Assembly (NCBI GenBank): GCA_937895785.1
Contig: CALBKW010000023.1
Coordinates: forward strand, 1 to 32,503
Length of the DNA: 32,503 nt
From: an uncultured Candidatus Melainabacteria bacterium
GTDB lineage: Bacteria > Cyanobacteriota > Vampirovibrionia > Gastranaerophilales > Gastranaerophilaceae
Direction of reading: 5' to 3'
In this document: piece after piece, positions 16,025 to 23,478 of the stretch
Layout: each line of letters begins with the position of its first letter
How positions within the stretch are numbered: the stretch's first letter is position 1
Program-made: the position numbers and the translations under genes
Notes under the pieces: generated by a model
The model's database searches: none
What the model was told of the DNA's origin: nothing
The model's input: the letters and a program-made list of their open reading frames with translations, nothing else

Positions 16025-17664
16025 TACTTTTTACCTGCGTTTTGTGCAAATTTGTTATACATTAAATCACGTCTTTTTTGAATATCTGGACTGTTTAAAT
16101 AATCTTCATATTTCATTTGGAAATTAATATATCCATAAGGTGAAATTTCAACAATTCTATCTGCAACAGTTTGAATAAATTGATAATCTTGAGATGTAAA
16201 TAAAACTGTACCTGTGTAGTCAATCAACGCATTATTTAATGATGTAATTGCTTCCAAATCTAAATGGTTTGTTGGTTCATCAAAGATTAAAACATTACTT
16301 TCTGCAATCATCATTTTTGCAAGCATACAACGTACTTTCTCACCACCAGAAAGGACATTCACACTTTTTTCTGCATCTTCTCCTGAGAACAACATTCTAC
16401 CTAAATACCCTCTCAAATAACTTATATGTTGTTCTTGAGAGAACTGTCCTAACCATTTGATTAAATCAATTTTGTCTTCAAATAAATGGTTATTTTCTTT
16501 TGGGAAGTATGAACGAGTTGCTGTTACACCCCAGTTGATTTCACCACTATCAGGCTCTAATTCGCCGTTCAACATTTGGAATAAAGTCGTAATGATTATC
16601 GGATTTTGAGCGATAAAAGCAATTTTTTCACCTTGAACTACATCAAGCGAGAAGTTTTTGATTAATAATTCGCCATTTAGCGATTTATTCAATCCCTGAA
16701 TATGTAAAACATCTTTTCCTGGGATTTTTGAATATTTAAAGTTAATACTTGGATATTTTCTTGTTGACGGTTTAATGTCTTCAAGAGTAAGTTTTTCCAA
16801 CATATTTTTTCTTGATGTCGCTTGTTTTGCTTTTGATGCATTAGCACTAAATCTTGCAATGAATTTTCTAAATTCTTCAGCTTTTTCTTCTATTTTCTTA
16901 TTACGTTCTTCTTTTTGCTTCATAATCAATGCACTAGCTTGAGTCCAGAATGCGTAGTTACCTGTGTAAAGCGTAATATTTCTAAAATCAATGTCCGCTA
17001 TGTGTGTACAAACTCTATCTAAGAATTTTCTATCGTGCGAAACAACAATCACAAGGTTTGGAAAATCAATTAAAAAGTCTTCCAACCAAGTTATCGTTTT
17101 TAAATCCAAGTGGTTTGTCGGTTCGTCCATTAACAAGATATCTGGAGTTCCAAATAAAGCTTGAGCAAGCAATACACGGACTTTTTCACTACCTGACAAA
17201 TCTTTCATTAAATTATAATGAAGTTCTGATGGAATACCCAGATCTGCAAGCAAAGAACCAGCATCAGCTTCTGCTTGCCAACCGTCAAGTTCTGCAAATT
17301 CAGTTTCTAATTCTGCAACTCGAAGTCCGTCCTCGTCATTGAAATCAGGTTTAGCATACAAAGCATCTTTTTCTTTCATAACGTCATAAAGATGTTTATT
17401 CCCCATAATTACAGTATCCATTACTGTGAAATCATCAAATTCAAAGTGGTTTTGTTTCAAAACTGAAATTCTCATACCTTTTTTGATGTGAACTTCGCCT
17501 GAAGTTGGTTCTAATTCACCTGATAAAACCTTTAAAAAAGTTGATTTACCAGCACCGTTTGCACCGATTAAACCGTAGCAATTTCCTGCTGAAAATTTAA
17601 TATTAACATTTTCAAATAATGGTTCTGAACCAAATTTTACTGTAACGTTTTCTGTTGTAATCAT
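16024..17664 (-). CDS. ABC-F ATPase, YbiT/YkpA-like
   Basis: 546-aa soluble tandem ATPase of the ABC-F group, which acts on ribosomes (translation factors or antibiotic protection) rather than in transport. NBD1: Walker A GANGAGKST (34-42), signature LSGSEK (156-161), Walker B LLMDEP (177-182), and a P-site-tRNA-contacting linker rich in Lys/Glu at about 245-300. NBD2: signature LSGGEK (438-443) and Walker B LIFDEP (459-464) are intact, but the Walker A position (about 350-361) reads FIAQNPIIITTL, with the glycines and the catalytic-site lysine lost. I checked this on the minus-strand bases near 16600; it is not a frameshift. ATG 17664 has AAGGG upstream. No resistance gene neighbours, so a housekeeping role is more likely. 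Confidence 0.9.
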   Translation of the reverse strand: MITTENVTVKFGSEPLFENVNIKFSAGNCYGLIGANGAGKSTFLKVLSGELEPTSGEVHIKKGMRISVLKQNHFEFDDFTVMDTVIMGNKHLYDVMKEKDALYAKPDFNDEDGLRVAELETEFAELDGWQAEADAGSLLADLGIPSELHYNLMKDLSGSEKVRVLLAQALFGTPDILLMDEPTNHLDLKTITWLEDFLIDFPNLVIVVSHDRKFLDRVCTHIADIDFRNITLYTGNYAFWTQASALIMKQKEERNKKIEEKAEEFRKFIARFSANASKAKQATSRKNMLEKLTLEDIKPSTRKYPSINFKYSKIPGKDVLHIQGLNKSLNGELLIKNFSLDVVQGEKIAFIAQNPIIITTLFQMLNGELEPDSGEINWGVTATRSYFPKENNHLFEDKIDLIKWLGQFSQEQHISYLRGYLGRMLFSGEDAEKSVNVLSGGEKVRCMLAKMMIAESNVLIFDEPTNHLDLEAITSLNNALIDYTGTVLFTSQDYQFIQTVADRIVEISPYGYINFQMKYEDYLNSPDIQKRRDLMYNKFAQNAGKK

Positions 17665-17687
17665 TATAATTTAACCCTTATATTTGT

Positions 17688-17719
17688 AAAAAGTCGGAAT
17701 ATATAAATTCCGACTTTTT
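17688..17719 (-). terminator. Terminator of the ArsB/NhaD-type gene
   Basis: 13-bp stem (17688-17700 with 17707-17719), 6-nt loop, core AGTCGGAAT/ATTCCGACT. A run of T follows on both strands; it ends the minus-strand carrier gene 8 nt after its stop and also insulates the ABC-F gene. Confidence 0.88.
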
Positions 17720-17726
17720 TAGTTAA

Positions 17727-19058
17727 CTAGTGTACCAAAAATCTAAAATAGATGTACACAGTCGATGCAGTTAACGAAATCAATACCGTAACAAAACCAT
17801 ATAACAAGAACTGCATGAATGTGATTGGATGTTTTCTTGCCGCAGCAGATTCTGAAACAATAACGTTAGCCGCTGCACCGATAATTGTCAAGTTTCCACC
17901 TAAGCAAGCACCTAAAGATAAACACCACCATAGAGGGTGAGCATATTCTGCACCCATTACAGATTGAATATTTGCAATCATAGGTGCCATTGTAACTGTA
18001 TATGGAATATTGTCTATGATACCTGATAAGATACCAGACCCCCAAAGAATTACCATTGCGGTCGCACTTTCTGAGCCGTGAGTTACACTCAATAACCATT
18101 TAGCCATTAATGCGATACCGCCAGAGGCTTCTAAGCCACCAATAATAATAAACAAACCGATGAAGAAGAAAATTGTATTCCATTCAACATCTTTAATAAT
18201 ATTTTTTGGATTTTCAAATAATAGCAAGAAACTTGCACCAGCCATTGCTGATAAACTTGCAGGGATATGAGTCATATCGTGAGTTACAAAGCCAAGAATT
18301 ACAAGTGCTAAAACAACGACACTTCTAATCATGCCAGCCTTGTCTTTGATTGTTTTGCTATTATCTAAATTAGCAATTTCTGCCATTTTTTCTGGAGTTG
18401 CTTTAAGTTGTTTTCTGAAGAATAAAAACATTACGAAAACAACTAATAACAAGATTATAGCAACAATACCTGTTAATTCATTCAAGAAATCCATGAATGA
18501 AAATCCAGCAGCAGAACCGATGATAATATTTGGAGGGTCACCGATTAAAGTTGCAGTACCACCGATATTTGAAGCCAAAATTTCAGTAATCAAATATGGT
18601 GCAGGATTTATATCCAATTTTTCTGCAATATAGAAAGTTACAGGCATAATCAAAATTACAGTTGTAACGTTATCTAAGAAAGCAGAAACAACGGCTGTAA
18701 ATAAAGCCAAAACTACTAAAACTTTAACGGGATGACCTTTTGTAAATCTCAATAATTCGTTTGCAATCCAGTTAAACACACCAGTTTCTGTTGAAATATT
18801 AACAATAATCATCATTGCAACTAGCAAGAAAATTACGTTAAAATCAATAAAATTAACAAAATAATGAGGGTCTAAAGAACCGTCAGCCAAAGTTTTGTTA
18901 ACGCTAACTAAACCTAAAAACATTGATGCAGCAGCACCAATTAAAGCAATTGTGACTTTTGGTATTTTTTCTGTTGCAATAAAAATATATGCAAGAATTA
19001 AAATAACCGCAGACACAATAATGGAGTTGTTTCCAACTAAACTACTTAAAAATTCCAC
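17727..19058 (-). CDS. ArsB/NhaD-type ion or anion carrier
   Basis: 443-aa integral membrane protein of the ion-transporter superfamily (ArsB/NhaD/P-protein branch), about 11-12 TM helices in two inverted halves. The halves show matching hairpin motifs: SNIGGTATLIGDPPNIIIGSAAG (residues about 163-185) and GGNLTIIGAAANVIVSESAA near 395-415; SAFLDNVTTVILIMP and SGIIDNIPYTVTMAP are the paired D-N-containing helices. This pattern fits Na+/H+ antiporters, arsenite pumps and related organic-anion carriers. The start is GTG 19058 with AAAGGA 8 nt upstream. No arsR, arsC or arsA lies nearby, so arsenic resistance is not supported by context. Substrate unresolved. Confidence 0.85.
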   Translation of the reverse strand: MEFLSSLVGNNSIIVSAVILILAYIFIATEKIPKVTIALIGAAASMFLGLVSVNKTLADGSLDPHYFVNFIDFNVIFLLVAMMIIVNISTETGVFNWIANELLRFTKGHPVKVLVVLALFTAVVSAFLDNVTTVILIMPVTFYIAEKLDINPAPYLITEILASNIGGTATLIGDPPNIIIGSAAGFSFMDFLNELTGIVAIILLLVVFVMFLFFRKQLKATPEKMAEIANLDNSKTIKDKAGMIRSVVVLALVILGFVTHDMTHIPASLSAMAGASFLLLFENPKNIIKDVEWNTIFFFIGLFIIIGGLEASGGIALMAKWLLSVTHGSESATAMVILWGSGILSGIIDNIPYTVTMAPMIANIQSVMGAEYAHPLWWCLSLGACLGGNLTIIGAAANVIVSESAAARKHPITFMQFLLYGFVTVLISLTASTVYIYFRFLVH

Positions 19059-19121
19059 GTCTAAATTCCTTTTCTATTTTGTGTACAATATCAAAACAAT
19101 TTTAACACAAACATACCAAAT

Positions 19122-19376
19122 TTAAGAATTTATAGAATTAATCAAATTATCTTGTTCCGCTGTTGATTTTTCCAACATTGAATAAACCATATACGCACCT
19201 AACGCAATGGCCTTAGGGTCAAGTCCCGTTTGTTGAGCCGCCTCAATAATTGCAGAATTAACCTCTGGATTTTCCTCTTTCATATAATGAATCATTTGCT
19301 TACGCCAAGAGTTCACATCTTGAAAAATCTCTGCAAAAGTTAATGTTGAATGGTCTTCTGTTATAACCGGTATCAT
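19122..19376 (-). CDS. Unrecognised 84-aa protein
   Basis: Small soluble protein of no family I recognise. From ATG 19376 the product is 84 aa, helical and acidic, with DVNSWRKQMIHYMKEENPEVNSAIIEAAQQTGLDPKAIALG-type sequence (quoted here in two known blocks, about residues 20-60). I prefer this start because AAGGGGG lies 11 nt upstream and a perfect TATAAT (minus, 19401-19406) lies before that. The frame continues to a TTG at 19466 (114 aa), but that extension lacks a ribosome site and would run under the TTGACA of the divergent cysteine leader. It is 63 nt before the ArsB/NhaD-type gene on the same strand and may be co-transcribed. Confidence 0.6.
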   Translation of the reverse strand: MIPVITEDHSTLTFAEIFQDVNSWRKQMIHYMKEENPEVNSAIIEAAQQTGLDPKAIALGAYMVYSMLEKSTAEQDNLINSINS

Positions 19377-19459
19377 CTCTTTAGCGACCCCCTTGCTAAA
19401 ATTATACAACAAAAATTTATTTATCTCATCAAAAATAGTGCTTGCATTTTTCAAAAATC

Positions 19460-19487
19460 TTGACAAAATTTTATTTTAATATTTAAT
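19460..19487 (+). promoter_or_regulatory. Promoter of cysteine leader and mcc operon
   Basis: TTGACA at 19460-19465 and TTTAAT at 19482-19487, spacer 16. The expected transcription start (about 19494) coincides with the ATG of the leader peptide. Confidence 0.6.
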
Positions 19488-19493
19488 GAAGTT

Positions 19494-19565
19494 ATGAGAT
19501 ACATTTCTATCAAAAATTTATTATGTTGCACTTGTAAGTTTTCCTGTCAAAGAACTTACTTATAA
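19494..19565 (+). CDS. Cys-rich leader peptide (23 codons) of a transcription attenuator
   Basis: Short frame from ATG 19494 to TAA 19563-19565. Residues 11-18 read CCTCKFSC: four Cys codons (19524-19529 as a pair, 19533-19535, 19545-19547) in a 23-residue peptide. There is no Shine-Dalgarno; the ATG sits 6 nt after the -10, so it is probably leaderless. The Cys codons lie beside arm 1 of a hairpin (19534-19542 with 19551-19559). Arm 2 can instead pair with the 5' arm of the terminator at 19596-19630. The genes behind it make and probably import sulfur amino acids. Known precedent: Cys-codon leader peptides attenuate sulfur genes in actinobacteria. Here the role is inference from layout. Confidence 0.65.
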   Translation: MRYISIKNLLCCTCKFSCQRTYL

Positions 19566-19607
19566 TTTTGTGTGCAATTAGTTATATAAAAGTATAAAAA
19601 GGTTCTT
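19534..19607 (+). promoter_or_regulatory. Alternative RNA folds of the cysteine attenuator
   Basis: Fold 1: GTAAGTTTT (19534-19542) pairs with AAGAACTTAC (19550-19559) in 9 bp with one G-U. Fold 2 (antiterminator): AAGAACTT (19550-19557) pairs with AAGGTTCTT (19600-19607 used) in 8 bp with one G-U, destroying the terminator's 5' arm. A ribosome stalled at the first Cys codons would cover arm 1 and favour fold 2; one that reaches the stop codon covers arm 2 and lets the terminator form. Confidence 0.55.
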
Positions 19608-19630
19608 AATGGCATATTAAGAACCTTTTT
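19596..19630 (+). terminator. Attenuator terminator before the mcc operon
   Basis: Perfect 15-bp stem (19596-19610 with 19616-19630), 5-nt loop, then TTTTTTAG counting the stem edge. It stands 31 nt after the leader-peptide stop and 115 nt before ATG 19746, with no full-size gene on the plus strand ahead of it. Confidence 0.85.
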
Positions 19631-19745
19631 TAGTTGTGTAAATTTGCGTGCGGAAAAGCCACCGCAACATTGCATCATTTTATATAAGCAAATTATTGAC
19701 AAAAGCAAAAACATTCATTTTATAAAGACAAAAGGAGAAAAGATT

Positions 19746-20891
19746 ATGACAAATTTTGAAACATTGTTAATTCATGGCGGAACATCCATTGATAAAAAAA
19801 CAGGTTCAGTAAACATTCCAATATATCAAACCTCGACATTTAAGCAAGATGGCTTAGGTCAACATCGCGGTTACGAATATTCAAGAACAGGTAATCCGAC
19901 ACGAGAAGCCCTAGAAAAATTAATCGCAGAATTAGAAAACGGGGAATATGGATTTGCCTTTGCTTCTGGCTTAGCAGCAATTACAACCGTATTATCTCTA
20001 TTTAAAACAGGCGATAACATCGTTATATCAAACAATGTTTACGGCGGAACATTTAGACTTTTAAACCAAGTTTTTAATAATTTTGGTATAACCTTTTCTA
20101 TTGCAGAAAATGACGATTATGAAAAAGCAATAACAGAAAACAAAAATACAAAAGCAATCTTGATAGAAAGTCCAGCAAACCCACTATTAACAGTAACAGA
20201 CATTACTGAAGTTTCAGAAATTGCACATAAATATGGACTTTTATCAATTGTTGATAATACTTTTATGACACCCTACTTGCAAAGACCTCTTGATTTAGGC
20301 GCAGATATAGTTATACATAGCGCTACAAAATATTTAGGCGGACATTGTGACTTAATTGCGGGGCTTGTAGTTGTAAAAGATGAAAATCTTAGTGAAAAAC
20401 TTGCATTCTTACAAAATTCTATCGGAGCAATACTTGAGCCATTCGATTCGTACCTTTTGATAAGAGGAATAAAAACTCTTGCGGTTAGAATGGATAGAAT
20501 TACCGAAAATGCAAAATTTATAGCTGAACGTCTTTATAAAAATCCTGCAATACAAAATGTATATTACCCAGAATTAAAAAATAATAATGGATATGAAACA
20601 CAACAAAAACAGGCTAAAAACGGTGGCGGAATGATTTCTTTAGAATTGAAAGAAAATTATGATGTAAAAAACTTCTTTTCTAGTCTTAATCTTGTAATGC
20701 TGGCAGAAAGTTTAGGTGGTGTGGAAACTCTAGTGTGTCACCCTTCTACAATGACACACGCATCAATTCCTGAACCTATAAGAAAGAAAATAGGCATAAC
20801 AGATGGACTTATCAGATTATCTGTTGGAATAGAAAATAAAGAAGATATCATAAATGATTTGGAACAAGCAATGAGAAAGGCAGAAAAATAA
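19746..20891 (+). CDS. mccB: Cystathionine gamma-lyase/synthase family enzyme (probable MccB)
   Basis: 381-aa PLP enzyme of the Cys/Met metabolism family. YEYSRTGNPTR (44-54) and the PLP lysine K195 in HSATKYLGGHCDLIAG are diagnostic; D170 holds the pyridine nitrogen; SLGGVETLVCHPSTMTHAS closes the active site. Sequence alone cannot fully separate gamma-lyase, gamma-synthase and methionine gamma-lyase. I prefer cystathionine gamma-lyase, because the next gene looks like the O-acetylserine-dependent cystathionine beta-synthase MccA, as in Bacillus mccA-mccB. The frame is open back to 19644, but ATG 19746 has AAAGGAG 9 nt upstream and is the family start. The stop overlaps the next ATG (TAATG). 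Expression is probably controlled by the upstream Cys attenuator. Confidence 0.85.
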   Translation: MTNFETLLIHGGTSIDKKTGSVNIPIYQTSTFKQDGLGQHRGYEYSRTGNPTREALEKLIAELENGEYGFAFASGLAAITTVLSLFKTGDNIVISNNVYGGTFRLLNQVFNNFGITFSIAENDDYEKAITENKNTKAILIESPANPLLTVTDITEVSEIAHKYGLLSIVDNTFMTPYLQRPLDLGADIVIHSATKYLGGHCDLIAGLVVVKDENLSEKLAFLQNSIGAILEPFDSYLLIRGIKTLAVRMDRITENAKFIAERLYKNPAIQNVYYPELKNNNGYETQQKQAKNGGGMISLELKENYDVKNFFSSLNLVMLAESLGGVETLVCHPSTMTHASIPEPIRKKIGITDGLIRLSVGIENKEDIINDLEQAMRKAEK

Positions 20892-21802
20892 TGTTATATA
20901 ATTCAATGCAGGAACTAATTGGTAATACTCCAATGGTAAAATTAAATAACATAAGTACAAACAAAGATGTTAATTTATACGCAAAATTAGAACTTTATAA
21001 CCCATCAGGTTCAGTAAAGGATAGAGTTGGTAAATATATGATTGAAGATGCAGAAAGAAAAGGGTTATTAAAAAAAGGCGGGACAATTATTGAAGCAACA
21101 GCAGGTAATACCGGACTTGGCATAATCTTTGCGGCATTAAATAAAGGTTATCGGGTGATTTTTGTTGTACCTTCAAAATTTTCAGAAGAAAAACAAATTC
21201 TAATGAGAGCAATGGGTGCTGAAATCGTTAATACAAAAAGAGAAGAAGGTATGTTGGGTGCAGCGAAAAAAGCAGAAGAAATAAAAGCTTCTATTGAAGG
21301 CGCAATCTCATTAGAACAATTTAAAAATCCAGCAAACCCACTTGCACATTATAAAACAACAGGAAAAGAAATTTATAAAGATATGAATGGAAAAATTGAT
21401 TATTTAGTTGCAGGTGCTGGTTCAGGTGGGACTTTCTCAGGTATTATGCGATATTTAAAAGAACAAAACCCAAATATCAAGGGTGTTCTAGCAGATCCAA
21501 TTGGTTCAACTATGGGCGGCGGTGAGCACGGGGATTATGACATAGAAGGAATTGGTAATGATTTTATTGCCGACACAATGGATATGAGCCTTGTTGATAT
21601 TGTTATAAAAGTTTCTGACAAAGAAGCCTTTGAAAGCGCAAGAGAATTAGCAAGAAAAGAAGGGATTATTGCCGGTTCTAGTTCTGGAGCAGTTTTAGCT
21701 ACGGAGAAGAAATTGATAGAACAATATGGTGCAAAAGGAAATATTGTTCTCATATTTCCAGATAGAGGCGATAGATATTTTTCAAAAAATTTATACGAAT
21801 AG
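20891..21802 (+). CDS. mccA: Cystathionine beta-synthase/cysteine synthase-like enzyme (probable MccA)
   Basis: 303-aa PLP enzyme of fold type II. PLP lysine K43 in NPSGSVKDRVGKYM; substrate loop EATAGNTGLG (about 69-78); phosphate loop GAGSGGTFSG; GIIAGSSSGAV near the C-terminus. VVPSKFSEEKQILMRAMGAE and the block GSTMGGGEHGDYDIEGIG resemble the CBS/MccA branch more than classical CysK, which suggests it joins homocysteine to O-acetylserine or serine. No CBS regulatory domain or haem region is present. The classical alternative is O-acetylserine sulfhydrylase. It overlaps mccB by one base and is followed 35 nt later by the symporter, so all three are one operon. Confidence 0.85.
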   Translation: MLYNSMQELIGNTPMVKLNNISTNKDVNLYAKLELYNPSGSVKDRVGKYMIEDAERKGLLKKGGTIIEATAGNTGLGIIFAALNKGYRVIFVVPSKFSEEKQILMRAMGAEIVNTKREEGMLGAAKKAEEIKASIEGAISLEQFKNPANPLAHYKTTGKEIYKDMNGKIDYLVAGAGSGGTFSGIMRYLKEQNPNIKGVLADPIGSTMGGGEHGDYDIEGIGNDFIADTMDMSLVDIVIKVSDKEAFESARELARKEGIIAGSSSGAVLATEKKLIEQYGAKGNIVLIFPDRGDRYFSKNLYE

Positions 21803-21836
21803 AATAACTTTAAATATTACAAAACAAGGAGAAAAA

Positions 21837-23042
21837 ATGTTAAACATTATAAAAAATAAATCTTTAATACAGATTTTAATTTGGGTTTCAGCCCTATTAT
21901 TAGGAATATTTTTAGGATTTTTGAACATAAATATTCTAAATCATTTATTTAATTTTATTGCATTATTTTTTACAAGATTGTTTCAATGTCTTGCAATACC
22001 GGTAATTGCATTAGCAGTTATAACGGCACTTTCAAAACTTACAGAAGAAAAAAATACAGGTAGAATTTTTAAACACACCATCTTTTACACACTATTAACT
22101 ACTTTTTTAGCGGCAATTACAGGATTAATTTTATATATGTTATTTACACCAAGCAATATTGTAGTTAATAACACCGTTGGTGAAACATCTGCTACTAGCT
22201 ATTATGAATATTTAGTGTCAATTATTCCAAACAACATTTTTCAACCTGTAATTGCAGGCAATGCTCTCTCTGTAATTTTGATTGCCGCAGCTATTGGAAT
22301 TGCTCTTTCAATTGCAGAAAAGAATGAAAATACCAAAGCACTTAGCAAAGTTATATTTGGAATTCAAGAAATTCTATTTATTTTGATACAAGGCTTAATT
22401 AAAATTTTACCAATTGGTATTATGGCATTTGCCGCTCAATTATCATCACAAATTATAAATAACTCTGCTATCGGAGCTTTAGGCAAATATACAGCTATTG
22501 TTTTGAGTGGTAATATCATACAAACATTCATAATTATTCCATTAATATTACTTGTTAAAGGTATAAATCCAATTTCAGCATTCAAAAATATGTTACCTGC
22601 AATTGTAACCGCATTTTTCACAAAAAGCTCAGCTGGCACATTGCCTGTTACACTAAACTGTGCTGAAAATAATTTAAAAATAAATCCTGAAATCTCAAGA
22701 TTTGTTTTACCAATTTGTACAACAATCAACATGAATGGCTGTGCAGCTTTTATATTAATAACCTCTTTATTCGTTATGCAAAATGCAGGAATTCACTTAA
22801 CATTAGGAACAATGATAATTTGGGTATTTATTGCAGTTTTTGCAGCAATTGGAAATGCTGGAGTTCCAATGGGTTGTTATTTTTTAACACTTTCATTGAT
22901 GTCTTCAATCGGCGCACCTATTGGAATTTTAGGGTTAATACTACCAATATATAGTATAATTGATATGGTTGAAACAACGGAAAATGTTTGGTCTGATTCG
23001 GCAGTTTGCATTATGACAAATAAAGATATAAAAATTTCTTAA
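21837..23042 (+). CDS. DAACS-family amino acid:cation symporter
   Basis: 401-aa membrane protein of the dicarboxylate/amino acid:cation symporter family (GltP, SstT, TcyP). The re-entrant loop motif reads TKSSAGTLPVTLNCAE (262-277) and the unwound helix TINMNGCAAFI (296-306), where glutamate carriers have NMDGT. AIGNAGVPMG is the second hairpin. The Asp-to-Asn change suggests a substrate other than glutamate; given its operon with mccB-mccA behind a Cys-type attenuator, cystine, cysteine or a related sulfur amino acid is my preferred guess (TcyP is a family precedent). The frame is open back to 21726, overlapping mccA, but ATG 21837 has AAGGAG 5 nt upstream. A 14-bp terminator follows directly. 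Confidence 0.86.
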   Translation: MLNIIKNKSLIQILIWVSALLLGIFLGFLNINILNHLFNFIALFFTRLFQCLAIPVIALAVITALSKLTEEKNTGRIFKHTIFYTLLTTFLAAITGLILYMLFTPSNIVVNNTVGETSATSYYEYLVSIIPNNIFQPVIAGNALSVILIAAAIGIALSIAEKNENTKALSKVIFGIQEILFILIQGLIKILPIGIMAFAAQLSSQIINNSAIGALGKYTAIVLSGNIIQTFIIIPLILLVKGINPISAFKNMLPAIVTAFFTKSSAGTLPVTLNCAENNLKINPEISRFVLPICTTINMNGCAAFILITSLFVMQNAGIHLTLGTMIIWVFIAVFAAIGNAGVPMGCYFLTLSLMSSIGAPIGILGLILPIYSIIDMVETTENVWSDSAVCIMTNKDIKIS

Positions 23043-23074
23043 AATAAATCGCACCCATAAGGTGCGATTTATTT
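23042..23074 (+). terminator. Terminator of the mcc operon
   Basis: 14-bp perfect stem (23042-23055 with 23061-23074), 5-nt loop, core ATCGCACC/GGTGCGAT, with a T-rich 3' arm. It begins at the last base of the symporter stop codon. Confidence 0.85.
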
Positions 23075-23088
23075 CAAATGTTTAAAAC

Positions 23089-23117
23089 TTTACATAAAGA
23101 TTTCTTTTTTGTATTAT
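23089..23117 (+). promoter_or_regulatory. Promoter of the 113-aa gene / radical-SAM operon
   Basis: TTTACA at 23089-23094 and TATTAT at 23112-23117, spacer 17. AAGAGG (23125-23130) follows and ATG is at 23136. Confidence 0.6.
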
Positions 23118-23135
23118 TGAAGAAAAGAGGAATTT

Positions 23136-23477
23136 ATGACGGATAAAGACGACAAAGTTATTGATTTATTTTCAAAAGTAAATAGGACTTTAACTCACGA
23201 AGAATTAGAACAAATTAAATATTTTGAGGGTTTTCACTACGTAAAACTTAATAAAGATAAAAATAACAAAAAGTTTAATGCATCATTATTAAAAAAATAT
23301 GCAGAAGGTTGCCATTACATTGTTAGAGTAATGCGAGAAGTTAACGGTGAAGTTTGGATGTATAACTACGACGTTAAAAATGATGAGCTTTTCAAATTTA
23401 TGGAAAAGTTTAATAACAACAAACTAAATGGCACTATTATTGAAATCGACAAATATTTTCCTGAAGGTCTAGCTTAA
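23136..23477 (+). CDS. Unrecognised 113-aa protein upstream of the radical-SAM gene
   Basis: I do not recognise the family. The product is a small soluble alpha/beta protein: an acidic N-terminus (MTDKDDKVIDLFSKVNRTLT), a helix, then beta-strand-like segments around HYIVRVMREVNGEVWMYNYD and LNGTIIEIDKYFPEG. No signal peptide or membrane helix. The last sentence-length feature is its coupling: only one base separates its TAA from the TTG start of the radical-SAM gene, and that gene's ribosome site (AAGGT) lies inside this gene's last codons. That suggests coordinated production. Start ATG 23136 has a good AAGAGG. Confidence 0.75.
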   Translation: MTDKDDKVIDLFSKVNRTLTHEELEQIKYFEGFHYVKLNKDKNNKKFNASLLKKYAEGCHYIVRVMREVNGEVWMYNYDVKNDELFKFMEKFNNNKLNGTIIEIDKYFPEGLA

Positions 23478-23478
23478 A

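Noticed and set aside
17004..17342. 112-codon plus-strand frame inside the ABC-F gene
   Set aside because: It is antisense to strongly conserved ABC-F sequence, with no ribosome site or family resemblance.
17727..19058. Arsenic-resistance operon
   Set aside because: The carrier resembles ArsB/NhaD, but there is no arsR, arsC or arsA nearby, and the ArsP_2 gene is 9 kb away and a different family.
19377..19466. TTG-started 30-residue extension of the 84-aa protein
   Set aside because: No Shine-Dalgarno; it contains a perfect TATAAT and overlaps the divergent promoter. Kept only as an alternative.
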